DNA of 38,761 nt from an uncultured Burkholderiales bacterium. Lineage in GTDB: Bacteria; Pseudomonadota; Gammaproteobacteria; Burkholderiales; Burkholderiaceae_E. Within the stretch, counting starts at the first letter, position 1. Each line of letters opens with the position of its first letter. The DNA is taken from assembly GCA_903923345.1 (NCBI GenBank), contig CAIXXI010000475.1:1-38761 (forward strand). The letters are read 5' to 3'. The notes under the pieces are model-generated. The model was not told the origin of the DNA, ran no database searches, and saw only the letters and a list, made by a program, of their open reading frames with translations. Shown one piece after another: positions 24,431-33,329 of this stretch. The position numbers and the translations under genes were made by a program.

Positions 24431-25908
24431 AACCTCGCCTGTCCAAACCGCAGCAATCTGCACGGGCTCATCAGGGCGGGGCCGTTGCGGTGATGGTGGC
24501 CGCCTCCCTGGTGGCCTTGTTCGGCTTCGTGGCACTGGTCGTCGATATCGGCCGAGTCAATCAAGTTCGGCGCGCGCTGCAGGCCTCGACCGACTCCGCT
24601 GCGCTGGCAGGTGGCACTGAACTGATCAATGGCGCTGCATCCGCGGAGACGGTGGCCTTGCGCTACGGCGCCGGCGGATTCAACGGGGTTCAAGGGCTCG
24701 CCTCAACGGCCAGCGTCATCCCGAAATGCTTGAGTTCACTGACCGGTCTGGGTGTGCCGTGCTACGGGACACCCGCCTACAACGCGGTGTCGGTGACTCA
24801 GAGTGTCCAGGTGCCATTGACCTTCGGTGCGATTTTCAACCAGACCTCATGGACGGTGTCGACATCAAGCATGGCCAGCATCGGTGGCGGATTCAACGTC
24901 AAGCCGATGAATGTCATGCTGGTGCTCGACACCACAGGATCGATGAACAACAACGATCCTGCATGCGGCAAGACCCGAATCGCCTGCGCACTGGAAGGGG
25001 TTCAAACCCTTCTCAAGCTGCTCAAGCCCACGGCGGCGAATGTGGGGCTGATGGTGTACCCGCCGGTTGCATCGGCTGCTGAAGCGGCCAAGAACTTTGA
25101 CTGCAATGGCAACAGCAACCCGGCCATTTCGCCATACGGCAACCCCGATGCAGTGTATTCGATCATTGGTTCAAACAATGGCCTGACCAACGATTTCCTG
25201 TCATCGAACAACTCGACCACCTTGTCCACGACATCAAACCTGAACAAGGCCGTGGGTGCGGGAGGCGGATCTTGCGCGCCCTTGAAGGCCATTGGCGGAG
25301 AAGGGACCTACTTCGCCGATGCGATCCGTACCGCGCAGGCCATGCTCAATGCCCTACCCAACAAGGAGTCGACACAGGAAGTCATCGTGCTCTTGAGCGA
25401 TGGCGATGCATCGGCCTCCATCTCCAGTCTCGTGCAAACCTGGTTGAGCGGCAAGACCTACGAGCCGGGTGATCAGGTCAGCGTTGGCGCGGTCTACTAC
25501 AGCTACACGGGCAGCAACTCGGCCTTGGCGAGCGCAGTCAACAAGCCTGGATCGGGCGCGAACTGGACGAGCTACTGGACGAGGCTATCTGGCGCATCGG
25601 CCACCAAAGCAGCCAATCAATGTGCGGCCGCCGTGGCTGCTGCTGCGCAAGCCAAGGCCGCGGGCACACGGGTGTATTCGATCGGCTATTCACCCAGCAC
25701 CAGCACGTCTGGCAGTTGCTCGACTGATTCGCCGAGGATTTCCGCTTGTCAAACGATGCGGGCCATCGCTTCGGACGCCAGCACCTTCTACTCCACGACG
25801 ACCAATTCCAATTGCCAGCCTGGCACCGCCCGGTCGCTGAACAGCATTTTTTACTCGCTCGCCCAGACCTTCAACAGTTCCCGACTTCTCCCGATTGACG
25901 CCCAATAA
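24427..25908 (+). CDS. TadG-like VWA-domain pilus protein with carbohydrate-binding-like insert
   Basis: This 493-residue protein starts with a TadG/TadE-like N-terminus, HQGGAVAVMVAASLVALFGF, and a single membrane span. Met occupies the usual +5 Glu position after Gly-Gly, as in TadG proteins. A von Willebrand factor A domain follows, with the metal-ion site (MIDAS) DTTGSMN at 168-174 (Asp168, Thr170, Ser172), a VIVLLSDGD strand and AGTRVYSIGY. Between these, about residues 335-388 have the pattern W339...Y345-EPGDQV-...YY-...W380...W384, like family 5/12 carbohydrate-binding modules. The protein probably sits at the cell surface as an adhesin or pilus-tip component. ATGA overlap couples it to tadE; it is the last Tad gene. 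Confidence 0.85.
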   Translation: MKPRLSKPQQSARAHQGGAVAVMVAASLVALFGFVALVVDIGRVNQVRRALQASTDSAALAGGTELINGAASAETVALRYGAGGFNGVQGLASTASVIPKCLSSLTGLGVPCYGTPAYNAVSVTQSVQVPLTFGAIFNQTSWTVSTSSMASIGGGFNVKPMNVMLVLDTTGSMNNNDPACGKTRIACALEGVQTLLKLLKPTAANVGLMVYPPVASAAEAAKNFDCNGNSNPAISPYGNPDAVYSIIGSNNGLTNDFLSSNNSTTLSTTSNLNKAVGAGGGSCAPLKAIGGEGTYFADAIRTAQAMLNALPNKESTQEVIVLLSDGDASASISSLVQTWLSGKTYEPGDQVSVGAVYYSYTGSNSALASAVNKPGSGANWTSYWTRLSGASATKAANQCAAAVAAAAQAKAAGTRVYSIGYSPSTSTSGSCSTDSPRISACQTMRAIASDASTFYSTTTNSNCQPGTARSLNSIFYSLAQTFNSSRLLPIDAQ

Positions 25909-25927
25909 GAAAGAGCCACGAAAGAAT

Positions 25928-26395
25928 ATGAGCGCTGGGTACAAACCGACTCAACACTGGATACAAACCAATCTGGTCGACGCGACCGACGATGGGACGC
26001 TCCTGGCAGACCCATCAGTCTTCACCCTGGATCAGGCTAAAACGCTCGTTCAGCTTTTCGCCAAGGTGACCAGCTGCCGAGATCCCGCCAGCTTTGCTTC
26101 CGGCTTCACCGAAGACTGCGTCGCATGGTTTCCGCCCCAACCCGAGCTACGAGGTCGTTCGGCCCTGCATGATTTCATGGCAGCTGGTTTCAAGGCATTA
26201 GGCGACGACTATGTCTGCACCAAGTCACTGCGCACCGTCAATGGCAACGTGCTGGGGGTGACCTGGATGAGCACCTGGACGAATAGAAAGTCGGGCGAAA
26301 CCATGATCGGCCGCGGATTGGAGTTCTGGATCATGCGTGAGCAAAAGATCGCGCGCTGGGACTGTTCGCAGACGGTATGGACTGTGAGTGCATGA
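25928..26395 (+). CDS. NTF2/SnoaL-like domain protein
   Basis: The 155-residue protein matches the cone-shaped NTF2-like fold: an N-terminal helix with LFAKVTSCRDPASFASGFTE, then a strand CVAWFPPQPELRGRSALHDF, then paired strands VLGVTWMSTWTNRKSG and GRGLEFWIMREQKIARWDC. The loop EGRGR-like ELRGRSAL is typical of SnoaL proteins. Many such proteins are isomerases or limonene-epoxide-type hydrolases, but the substrate here is unknown. It lies 19 bases after the last Tad gene, on the same strand, so its expression may continue from it. An upstream TTG at 25895 is a less likely start. Confidence 0.7.
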   Translation: MSAGYKPTQHWIQTNLVDATDDGTLLADPSVFTLDQAKTLVQLFAKVTSCRDPASFASGFTEDCVAWFPPQPELRGRSALHDFMAAGFKALGDDYVCTKSLRTVNGNVLGVTWMSTWTNRKSGETMIGRGLEFWIMREQKIARWDCSQTVWTVSA

Positions 26396-26509
26396 CCGGT
26401 TAACGAACGGACCGTCGATGCCCTTGAACTCATTACGCACGCGCCTGCCACAGGGTTATCGAAGTATTAACTCTCGTTCATTTCAACACCCCCCTCACTC
26501 GGAGACCCC

Positions 26510-26884
26510 ATGTCACCTTCGACCATCCTTGCAATTCACGCTGTTATAGCCCTGTGTTTCGCAGTCCCGATGCTGCTCAGACCGTCGTTCACATCCGGCC
26601 AGTATGGGCTGTCTGACGACGCAAGCTCCCGTTACCTTGCTCGGCTGCTCGGTGCCGCCTTCCTCGCCTTTGCGGTCATTGCCTGGATGGCGCGCACCTC
26701 AACCGACGTGGCCGCGCTGTCGGCCATTTGCGCCGGCTTCACAATCGGCAGTGCGGCAGGCCTGCTCGCCTCGCTGAAAGGCCAGTTGGGCGGATCGTTG
26801 AAGCCCGCAGGCTGGTCCATCGAGCTGATTTATGCATTTCTCACGCTCGGTTACGGGTCAGCCTGGATGGGATTGAGCCGCTGA
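26510..26884 (+). CDS. Small integral membrane protein of unknown function
   Basis: This protein is 124 residues with about four hydrophobic spans: ILAIHAVIALCFAVPMLL, LGAAFLAFAVIAWMA, ALSAICAGFTIGSAAGLLASL and IELIYAFLTLGYGSAWMGL. The loop SGQYGLSDDASSRYLARLLG is hydrophilic. No recognised family motif is seen. CGGAGAC stands a few bases before the ATG. The stop lies directly at the junction with the truncated higB remnant. Confidence 0.65.
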   Translation: MSPSTILAIHAVIALCFAVPMLLRPSFTSGQYGLSDDASSRYLARLLGAAFLAFAVIAWMARTSTDVAALSAICAGFTIGSAAGLLASLKGQLGGSLKPAGWSIELIYAFLTLGYGSAWMGLSR

Positions 26885-27051
26885 CCCGCAGTGCCGATTT
26901 CATCGGAAACAGGCGAGTCGTTTTTAACATCGGGGGGAACCACTACCGGCTGATCGTCGCCGTGGCCTACCGAACGGGTTGGGTCTATGTGAAATTTGTC
27001 GGCACCCATGCGGAATATGACAAGGTCGATGCAGCAAACGTGGAGATGTGA
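26881..27051 (+). pseudogene. higB: Truncated HigB-type toxin remnant
   Basis: In frame, the stretch reads TRSADFIGNRRVVFNIGGNH, then YRLIVAVAYRT and YVKFVGTHAEYDKVDAA, which are the conserved C-terminal half of HigB/RelE-family mRNA interferases (a normal HigB is about 95-105 residues). The first half is missing: upstream the frame runs into the membrane-protein gene and no in-frame ATG lies at the start of the remnant. It ends TGA at 27049-27051, three bases before higA, so the operon order is kept. It is therefore probably a non-functional toxin fragment. A frame open from 26728 exists but its first 50 residues are antisense-like noise from the neighbour. Confidence 0.75.
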
Positions 27052-27054
27052 ACG

Positions 27055-27435
27055 ATGGAAATCAAACCGATCAGAACCCGGAAGGATTACCGATCAGCGC
27101 TGAAGATCGTCTCTCGGCTTGTGGACATGGACCCAGCGCCGAATACACCTGAAGGTGAACATCTTGAATTGCTCGGAACGCTGGTGGAGGCGTGGGAAAG
27201 GCGGCATTTCCCAATCGACGATCCGAGTGCGATCGAAGCCATCCGATTCCGGATGGAACAGATGGGCCTCACGGTGGCAGATATCACGCCAATTTTCGGG
27301 CGACCCAACCGTGCCTATGAAGTCTTGAGTGGCGTTCGACCTTTGTCGATCGGAATGATCCGAAAACTGCACCGAGACCTGCAAATCCCATTCTCAGCGC
27401 TTCTCAAGGAGCCGACTGAGCGTGTGAAGCCCTAG
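27055..27435 (+). CDS. higA: HigA-type antitoxin (XRE-family transcription regulator)
   Basis: The 126-residue protein has a 70-residue N-terminal region (DYRSALKIVSRLVDMDPAP, then EGEHLELLGTLVEAWE) and a C-terminal XRE-like helix-turn-helix, IFGRPNRAYEVLSGVRPLS, then MIRKLHRDLQIPFSALLKE. That layout is typical of HigA partners of HigB, which neutralise the toxin and repress their own operon. Here the toxin gene is truncated, so it may survive as an orphan regulator. It starts 3 bases after the higB remnant stop. Confidence 0.85.
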   Translation: MEIKPIRTRKDYRSALKIVSRLVDMDPAPNTPEGEHLELLGTLVEAWERRHFPIDDPSAIEAIRFRMEQMGLTVADITPIFGRPNRAYEVLSGVRPLSIGMIRKLHRDLQIPFSALLKEPTERVKP

Positions 27436-27543
27436 ACACGCGGGAGGTCTCCGGGTCATTCTCTAAACCTTTCAGTGGCGCTGGATTTCGGGGCAGGTCA
27501 CACTCACACCCGCTCCCATCGTTTCCTGCGCATGAGGTCGTGA

Positions 27544-30500
27544 ATGTCCCGATCGCTCGAGGTCTGGCTGCAGCTGCATGGCCTGTCTCATCTCGCCGAG
27601 GTCCTGACCGCCGCATCGGTTGATCTGGACATCCTGGACGCGCTGTCCGAGCCCGACCTCGAACGCCTGGGCGTGAGCCTCGGAAACCGCAAGCGTTTAC
27701 TGCGCGCGGTGGCCTTGAGCCTGCCCGGCGCCACCACCAGCGCCTCGGCAGAGCGGCGGATGATCACCGTGATGTTCGTCGATCTGGTGGACTTCACCGC
27801 CATGAGCCGCGCGCTTGATCCAGAGGATCTGCGCGAAGCGACCCGCACCTTTCAATCGGTCTGCGCCGATGCGGTAAAACAGTTCGATGGCAGCATCGCG
27901 CAATACTTGGGCGACGGCATCCTCGCGTACTTCGGCTATCCGCGTGCCCATGAAGACGATGCCGAACGTGCGGTGCGGGCTGCCTTCAATGTCATCGGCC
28001 GCGTCAGCGGTTTGCTGGCTTGGCATGGCATCCCAATAGCTGTTCGCGTGGGCATCGCGACAGGCTTGGTCGTGGTGGGCGATGTGGTCAGCGCTGAACT
28101 GGTCGCGGGGCAGGCGGCTATTGGCGAAGCGCCGAATGTTGCAGCCCGGCTGCAAGCCATGGCCGAACCGGGTGCGATTGTCATTGCACCGACCACTGCA
28201 CGACTACTCGGCCAGCGCTTTCGGCTTGAGGCCTTACCGGCCATATCGCTCAAGGGACTGCTTTCTCCGATGACGGCCTATCGGGTGTGGAGTGAGCAGG
28301 CCGTGGTCAGCCGGTTTGAATCGCGGCCTGCCCGGGGGCGGTCTGCACTCGTTGGGCGCGAGTCGGAGTTCTCTGCCCTGTGGCGGGCCTGGCAGGCTGC
28401 AGCCGTCGGTCGGGGCAGCCTGTATCTCGTGCAAGGCGAGGCTGGCGTGGGCAAGTCGCGGTTGTGCGCAGACCTTGCAGACAGACTGGAGGGCATCGAG
28501 CATGCGCGGGTGACCTTGCAGTGCTCTCCGCATCACACCGCCACACCGATGTATCCGCTGATCCGATACATCGAACAGGCAGCCGGCCTTCAGGGGCTTG
28601 ATGACGGCCCTGAGGAATCAACCAAGCCGACGCGATTGACGCGACTGCGCGCCTGGCTGGAACGAACCCTCTCAGACCAGCCTGCCGAACTGGAGCGCGC
28701 GACCGCAGCCCTGGCAGCCTTGCTGTCGATTGCGAACGCACCACCCCTGCCAGGCCCCCCCGCGCTGCGGTGGCTCACCACGCGGCACTGCCTGAGAACG
28801 CTTCTGCTGAGCGCTGCAGCCACGCGTCCATTGCTGCTGGTGGTCGAGGACCTGCATTGGGTGGACCCAAACACCGCAGCCTGGCTGAAGGAATTGGCGC
28901 AGCCGCTCACCGCTGCTCGCGCGCTGGTCTTGATGACCGCTCGGCCCGAGTACCCATCGGACTGGGTTGCAAACGTCATGGCCCTGGACCGACTGGCCCC
29001 TGAGGCTGCACATCTGCTGCTGGAAAACACGCTTGAAGGCCGGGAATTGGCGCCAGGCATGGTCGATCGCATCTTGAGCAAGTGCGACGGCATCCCGCTG
29101 TACATCGAGGAAATCACGCAATCGGTCCTGGAGGCGGTGGACTCGACTCAAACCGCTACGCTGTCGATTCCCGAGACCCTGCAGGAGTCGCTCACTGCAC
29201 GCCTGGATCGCTTGGGCAGTGCACGCGAAGTGCTTCAGGTGGGGGCGGTCATCGGGCGCGAATTCACCAAGCCCCTGCTGGCTGCAGTCATGGGTTGGAA
29301 CGACGATCGGCTTGACGCCGCGCTGACCTGGGTCAGCCGATCAGGCCTGGTTCAGGTCATACACGCGAACTCCAGCCCCCAATACCTGTTCCGGCACGCC
29401 CTGATCCAGGAGAGCGCCTATTCAAGCTTGCTGCTGGCTGACCGCAAGCGGATCCACGGCAAATTGGCGCAGATCATTGAGACCCAGTTTGCTGAACTCA
29501 TTCGCCTCACCCCGGCGGTGCATGCCCGGCACCTCACTGCGGCCGGTCAGGTCGACGCGGCAATCGACGCCTGGTTCCAGGCAGGCATGCAGGAGGCGGC
29601 TGTGGCGGCCAGCGGTGAGGCGGTCCAGCACTTCGAGCAGGCACTCGCCCTGGTGCGAGCGCTGCACGCCGATGCTCCCGACACGCCCGCAGCCGCACGC
29701 CGGGAACTCGACATCCTGATCAAGCTCGGCCCGGTGGTGATGATGGCCCGAGGCACGGGTTCCGAGCACAGCGCTCGAACCTACGAGCGCGCACGTGACC
29801 TGGTGAACCGTGTGGGCAATGAGGCCGAGCGCTTTGTCGTGGCGTTTTCGCTGTGGTATGCCTATGAGAACCAATGCCGGCACGAACTCACCGACTCCAT
29901 GATCGATGAGGTCGACCGCCTGGCTGATGCGTCGCAGGACACGCGCTTTTTCGTTCAGGCGCGTCATGCACGCTGGACCACTGCACTCACCCGCGGCCTG
30001 TTTACCCAATGCCTGCAGAGCACGCAGGACGGAATCGACACCTTTAAAGCTGAAGACCGGCCCTTCCACATCCAGACCTTTGGTGGCCATGACCCCTACC
30101 TGTGTGCACTCAGCAATCGGCTCTGTGCGCTGTGGTACAGCGGCGACCCTGACGGCGCCTATCGCATGGCCGAGACCGCACTGACGGAGTCGGCCGCGCT
30201 GCAGCACCTGCCCACGCGCATCATCAGCACCTTTGCTGCCGTGTCGCTCTACCGGAACGCACTCGACCCGCAACGCATCCGGGCAGTGGCCGACCCTGTG
30301 GTCGAACTGTGCAACCGCGCGGGCATTGCGTACTACGGCGGCATTCTCACGATCTTTTGCGGCTGGGCCGATGCTGCCCTGACGAACGACCCCGCCTCAG
30401 TCGATCTGATGATCGAGGCATTGAAGCGGTTTGAGTCCACCGGATCGCGCTTGCGGGTGGGTTTGTTCGAAACCCTCATTGCTGATGCCTGCCTGATGAC

Positions 30501-30864
30501 GGGCCGCCTTCCTGAAGGGACCGCGCGCATCGCGTCGGCGCAACGCAGCATCGAGCAATACGGTGAATACGCCTTTCGCACGTTTGCGCTGGTTACCGAA
30601 GGCGGCGTGCACGCCGCGCAGGGCGACTTGGCTGCGGCTGAACGCAGTTACCTGAAGGCGATCGAGGTCGCACAGTCTCAACACGCCCTCGGTCTTGAGT
30701 TGCGCGCCACACGGCTGATGGCCGAGTTGCTGGGGCGCACGCAGCGTGCAGCCCAGGGACTTGCCTTGCTGTCGCCGCTCATTGAGCGCTTTCCGGCCAA
30801 GCTGGACACGGTGGACTTGAACCTGGCACGCGCGTGGATCCTGGGTGCGTCACTGGCATCATGA
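27544..30864 (+). CDS. SAM-domain/class III adenylate cyclase/AAA ATPase/TPR signalling protein
   Basis: This is a 1106-residue multidomain protein. A SAM (sterile alpha motif) domain occupies residues 1-60 (WLQLHGLSHLAEVL). A class III nucleotide cyclase domain follows (about 72-235) with metal Asp80 in FVDLVDFT and Asp124 in YLGDGILAYFGYP, and the substrate loop IGEAPNVAARLQ. Residue Gln120 replaces the usual adenine-selecting Lys. An AAA-type ATPase domain contains Walker A GEAGVGKS (298-305) and Walker B LLLVVEDLHWVD (430-441). About residues 640-1106 are helical, TPR-like repeats. This STAND-like layout is known in adenylate/guanylate cyclases of several proteobacteria. It starts 108 bases after higA, on the same strand, and its trigger is unknown. 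Confidence 0.9.
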   Translation: MSRSLEVWLQLHGLSHLAEVLTAASVDLDILDALSEPDLERLGVSLGNRKRLLRAVALSLPGATTSASAERRMITVMFVDLVDFTAMSRALDPEDLREATRTFQSVCADAVKQFDGSIAQYLGDGILAYFGYPRAHEDDAERAVRAAFNVIGRVSGLLAWHGIPIAVRVGIATGLVVVGDVVSAELVAGQAAIGEAPNVAARLQAMAEPGAIVIAPTTARLLGQRFRLEALPAISLKGLLSPMTAYRVWSEQAVVSRFESRPARGRSALVGRESEFSALWRAWQAAAVGRGSLYLVQGEAGVGKSRLCADLADRLEGIEHARVTLQCSPHHTATPMYPLIRYIEQAAGLQGLDDGPEESTKPTRLTRLRAWLERTLSDQPAELERATAALAALLSIANAPPLPGPPALRWLTTRHCLRTLLLSAAATRPLLLVVEDLHWVDPNTAAWLKELAQPLTAARALVLMTARPEYPSDWVANVMALDRLAPEAAHLLLENTLEGRELAPGMVDRILSKCDGIPLYIEEITQSVLEAVDSTQTATLSIPETLQESLTARLDRLGSAREVLQVGAVIGREFTKPLLAAVMGWNDDRLDAALTWVSRSGLVQVIHANSSPQYLFRHALIQESAYSSLLLADRKRIHGKLAQIIETQFAELIRLTPAVHARHLTAAGQVDAAIDAWFQAGMQEAAVAASGEAVQHFEQALALVRALHADAPDTPAAARRELDILIKLGPVVMMARGTGSEHSARTYERARDLVNRVGNEAERFVVAFSLWYAYENQCRHELTDSMIDEVDRLADASQDTRFFVQARHARWTTALTRGLFTQCLQSTQDGIDTFKAEDRPFHIQTFGGHDPYLCALSNRLCALWYSGDPDGAYRMAETALTESAALQHLPTRIISTFAAVSLYRNALDPQRIRAVADPVVELCNRAGIAYYGGILTIFCGWADAALTNDPASVDLMIEALKRFESTGSRLRVGLFETLIADACLMTGRLPEGTARIASAQRSIEQYGEYAFRTFALVTEGGVHAAQGDLAAAERSYLKAIEVAQSQHALGLELRATRLMAELLGRTQRAAQGLALLSPLIERFPAKLDTVDLNLARAWILGASLAS

Positions 30865-30928
30865 ACGCACCCAGACACCGTCCAGCGACCCAAGAACACG
30901 CTCCCGCGCCGTCGCTGAGGCTGGCCCC

Positions 30929-32236
30929 TTACGCCTTGGCCCGCTTGCGCGTGACGCCCAATGCCCCGAATAGGCCAACAGCAAGCAGCCCCACCGTCCC
31001 TGAGACCGGCACATTGCCTTCGATGGTCTGAAGGATCGGGATCATCGTTCCGGTAAACGTTCCAGAACCACTTTGGGCGGCAAACTCTAATCCAGTAATA
31101 AATGCCGTCGGATTCATCGGATCGAGCATCGCCGAGGTTTCAATCCCGGTCACTTTGAAGCTGGCAAAACCCGCCGGGTTCCGGTTCAGGAAACTGAATC
31201 GCTCTCCACCATTGATCACGAGTTCGGTTCCGTCAGGCAATGTCAGCGTAAAGCGGTTATCACCAATCCCTGTAGGCAATAGCACCGAAGTGAAGTTTGG
31301 ATCGCCGGCACCGGTTTTGTAGTCATAGCCGACAGCCACATCCGGATCAATGAACACCGTACGCCCACCGACATTGGTGATATCGAATTGATAGGTCGGC
31401 GCTTGACCCGGTCCGCCCGGCACAACGCTCGGCAAAACCACGTTGCTGGGCTGATTGGGGTTGCTGCTAAGCGTGAAATCGAAGAACGATTTCGATCGAG
31501 ACAGGGTGTTGGAGACGCTGGCATCGTTAGCCAAATTGTTTCTCGTATCCACCAGTGCGATTTCGATGGAATATTGGCGCCCGAATTCAAGAGGCTTGCC
31601 GGCGACGGCGGATGGAACCTGAAAACTTCTTGTGTCGGCGGCCAATGCCTGACTCAAGATGATGTCGCTCAGCCCCGAACCACTCACTGTTCGGCCCGTG
31701 TCCCAGAGCTGAATGCGCTGAGCATCGAACACCGCACTCCCTGGCACCGTCCAGTTGAAAACCGGAGAGGAGCCGGTACCTGTGACGGTCATGTTTTGCA
31801 CAAATGGCATCACACTGGCGGCCGAAGCCGACGGCGTGTTGACTTGCCTGGTGTCCGCTCCATTCGAAAAAGTCAGCGTCCAGGGGCTGGTTTTGTCTGC
31901 GCTATACGCCGTGGAGGCGGACCAGAAATTGGGCGCGGTCGAAAAGGCATAGTGTGTCAGCGGGATGGTCGAGGCGCCCGTGTTGGCTGTCGCAGTCGTA
32001 CCCGCAGTTGAGTTGGGCCGCCCAGACTCAACACCACCCTGCAGCCTAAGTCCTGTGCTTTCCCCCACACTGTTGGCGCTGACATTGCCTAGCAGCAGAT
32101 AAGGGTCCGTGAGCGTCAGCGTTGCAGCGTGCGTGAACGCCGACCCACTCAACATCACCAAACCGAGCCCTAAGCTCTGGGCACTGAACGCCCTTGAAAC
32201 CGGAGACCCAAAAGATCGAAATAGCCGAAAGATCAT
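30929..32236 (-). CDS. PEP-CTERM-like exported protein
   Basis: The 435-residue product starts MIFRLFRSFGSPVSRAF; the signal peptide runs to about residue 37 (FTHAA). The body is Ser/Thr/Gly-rich with beta-strand patterns (LTDPYLLLGNVSANSVG, VVPGGPGQAPTYQFDITNVG) but no recognised domain. The C-terminus NVPVSGTVGLLAVGLFGALGV, then TRKRAKA, has the form of a PEP-CTERM sorting tail: a short PxxG-like motif, a hydrophobic span and a basic end. Such proteins are handled by exosortase and anchored or exported to the surface. No exosortase lies in the window. Base composition is lower in GC than the neighbours. Start is placed at ATG 32236; a TTG at 32311 is less likely. Confidence 0.75.
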   Translation of the reverse strand: MIFRLFRSFGSPVSRAFSAQSLGLGLVMLSGSAFTHAATLTLTDPYLLLGNVSANSVGESTGLRLQGGVESGRPNSTAGTTATANTGASTIPLTHYAFSTAPNFWSASTAYSADKTSPWTLTFSNGADTRQVNTPSASAASVMPFVQNMTVTGTGSSPVFNWTVPGSAVFDAQRIQLWDTGRTVSGSGLSDIILSQALAADTRSFQVPSAVAGKPLEFGRQYSIEIALVDTRNNLANDASVSNTLSRSKSFFDFTLSSNPNQPSNVVLPSVVPGGPGQAPTYQFDITNVGGRTVFIDPDVAVGYDYKTGAGDPNFTSVLLPTGIGDNRFTLTLPDGTELVINGGERFSFLNRNPAGFASFKVTGIETSAMLDPMNPTAFITGLEFAAQSGSGTFTGTMIPILQTIEGNVPVSGTVGLLAVGLFGALGVTRKRAKA

Positions 32237-32409
32237 GAGTGACCTCTGAAGATAGTGGAGGTCAACGTAGTGCAATTTACATACCAGACACAATTTCTCT
32301 TGGCACTGCAACAGCTTGCGCGATGGATCGATCTGATAAGGGGTCGCAATGTAAAGCGAAGCGACTCATTCAGAAGTTGGTGCCCCGAGCGCTTTCCGGC
32401 AAAACACAC

Positions 32410-33243
32410 TCACGCCCCGCGAGGACGACCTCCGCTGGACACCACCGCTGGAGCCGGCACCTCAAATTGGACGCCGGTTGTAAAGCGCAGCGCCAGATCA
32501 CTCAAGGCCTTGCGAATAGCGGCCAGAGCCTGAAGGGTCTGAGCTTCCAGAGTGGCCGACGCACGCACCGATCCGCGCCGAATGTTGTCGAAGAGTTCGC
32601 CCGGATCCTGCCCGCGCATGAATTGCGGGGCCTCGAACACGTTGATGTCGGTAAAGCCCGCCGCCTGCAAGCTGGCCGCAGCGGCGGCATGATCACTGAA
32701 CAAAAAAAACGCAGGACCCTGAGGTAAACCCACATCAGCCGTGCCGTGCGCTTGAATGGCGGCATAGAGCGCGCCGAAAGCCAGCGCCCGTTGTGGTCCG
32801 GCCCAAACTGAAAATGCGATGCGCCCTCCTGGCTTGAGCACACGAAACGCCTCTGCCAGGGCCGCCTGTGGATCAGCCACATGACACATGCCGAATCCAC
32901 AGACCACCGAGTCAAACGATTGATCATCAAAGGGCAAGGCCACGGCATCGCCTTGCTCAAACTGAAGGCCTGGATACTGCTTCCGCGCGAGCGTCACCTG
33001 GCCCGATGAAAAGTCCACACCGACCGGACGAGCGCCTCGGCTCGCGGCGGCGGCTGCCAGATAACCGGCCCCACAAGCCACATCCAGCACAGTCGACCCC
33101 GCTTTCACACCGGCTGCGTCCAGTACGGCCTGCGCCGATTGGGTGGTGATTTGTGGCGCGACCGCATGGTAAGCAGCGACCGTTTCGGCCCGCTCCCAAC
33201 CCGTGCGCTCGAACTCCGAAAAAGAGACCAAGTCTGATGACAT
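32410..33243 (-). CDS. Class I SAM-dependent methyltransferase (UbiE/MenG-like)
   Basis: The 277-residue product has motif I VLDVACGAGYLAAAAA, motif II VGVDFSSGQVTLAR, motif III FEQGDAVALPFDDQSFD, then VVCGFGMCHVADPQAALAEA and FRVLKPGGRIAFSVW. The order matches methyltransferase type 11 enzymes acting on small lipophilic substrates. AGAGGAGC before the ATG at 33243 supports that start; an earlier in-frame start (33390) adds 49 residues with no homology. It follows the MocR gene at 86 bases on the same strand, so the three minus-strand genes may form a unit. The methyl acceptor is unknown. Confidence 0.82.
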   Translation of the reverse strand: MSSDLVSFSEFERTGWERAETVAAYHAVAPQITTQSAQAVLDAAGVKAGSTVLDVACGAGYLAAAAASRGARPVGVDFSSGQVTLARKQYPGLQFEQGDAVALPFDDQSFDSVVCGFGMCHVADPQAALAEAFRVLKPGGRIAFSVWAGPQRALAFGALYAAIQAHGTADVGLPQGPAFFLFSDHAAAAASLQAAGFTDINVFEAPQFMRGQDPGELFDNIRRGSVRASATLEAQTLQALAAIRKALSDLALRFTTGVQFEVPAPAVVSSGGRPRGA

Positions 33244-33329
33244 GAATGCTCCTCTGATAGGTCCGAAAATCCCTGAAGAGACTGCGCGGGCAAAGGGATA
33301 GGCCTCGCCGGTTAACTGAAGCCCTTCGG

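Noticed and set aside
29422-30273. 283-codon open frame on the minus strand
   Set aside because: It is antisense to the C-terminal repeats of the large cyclase protein.
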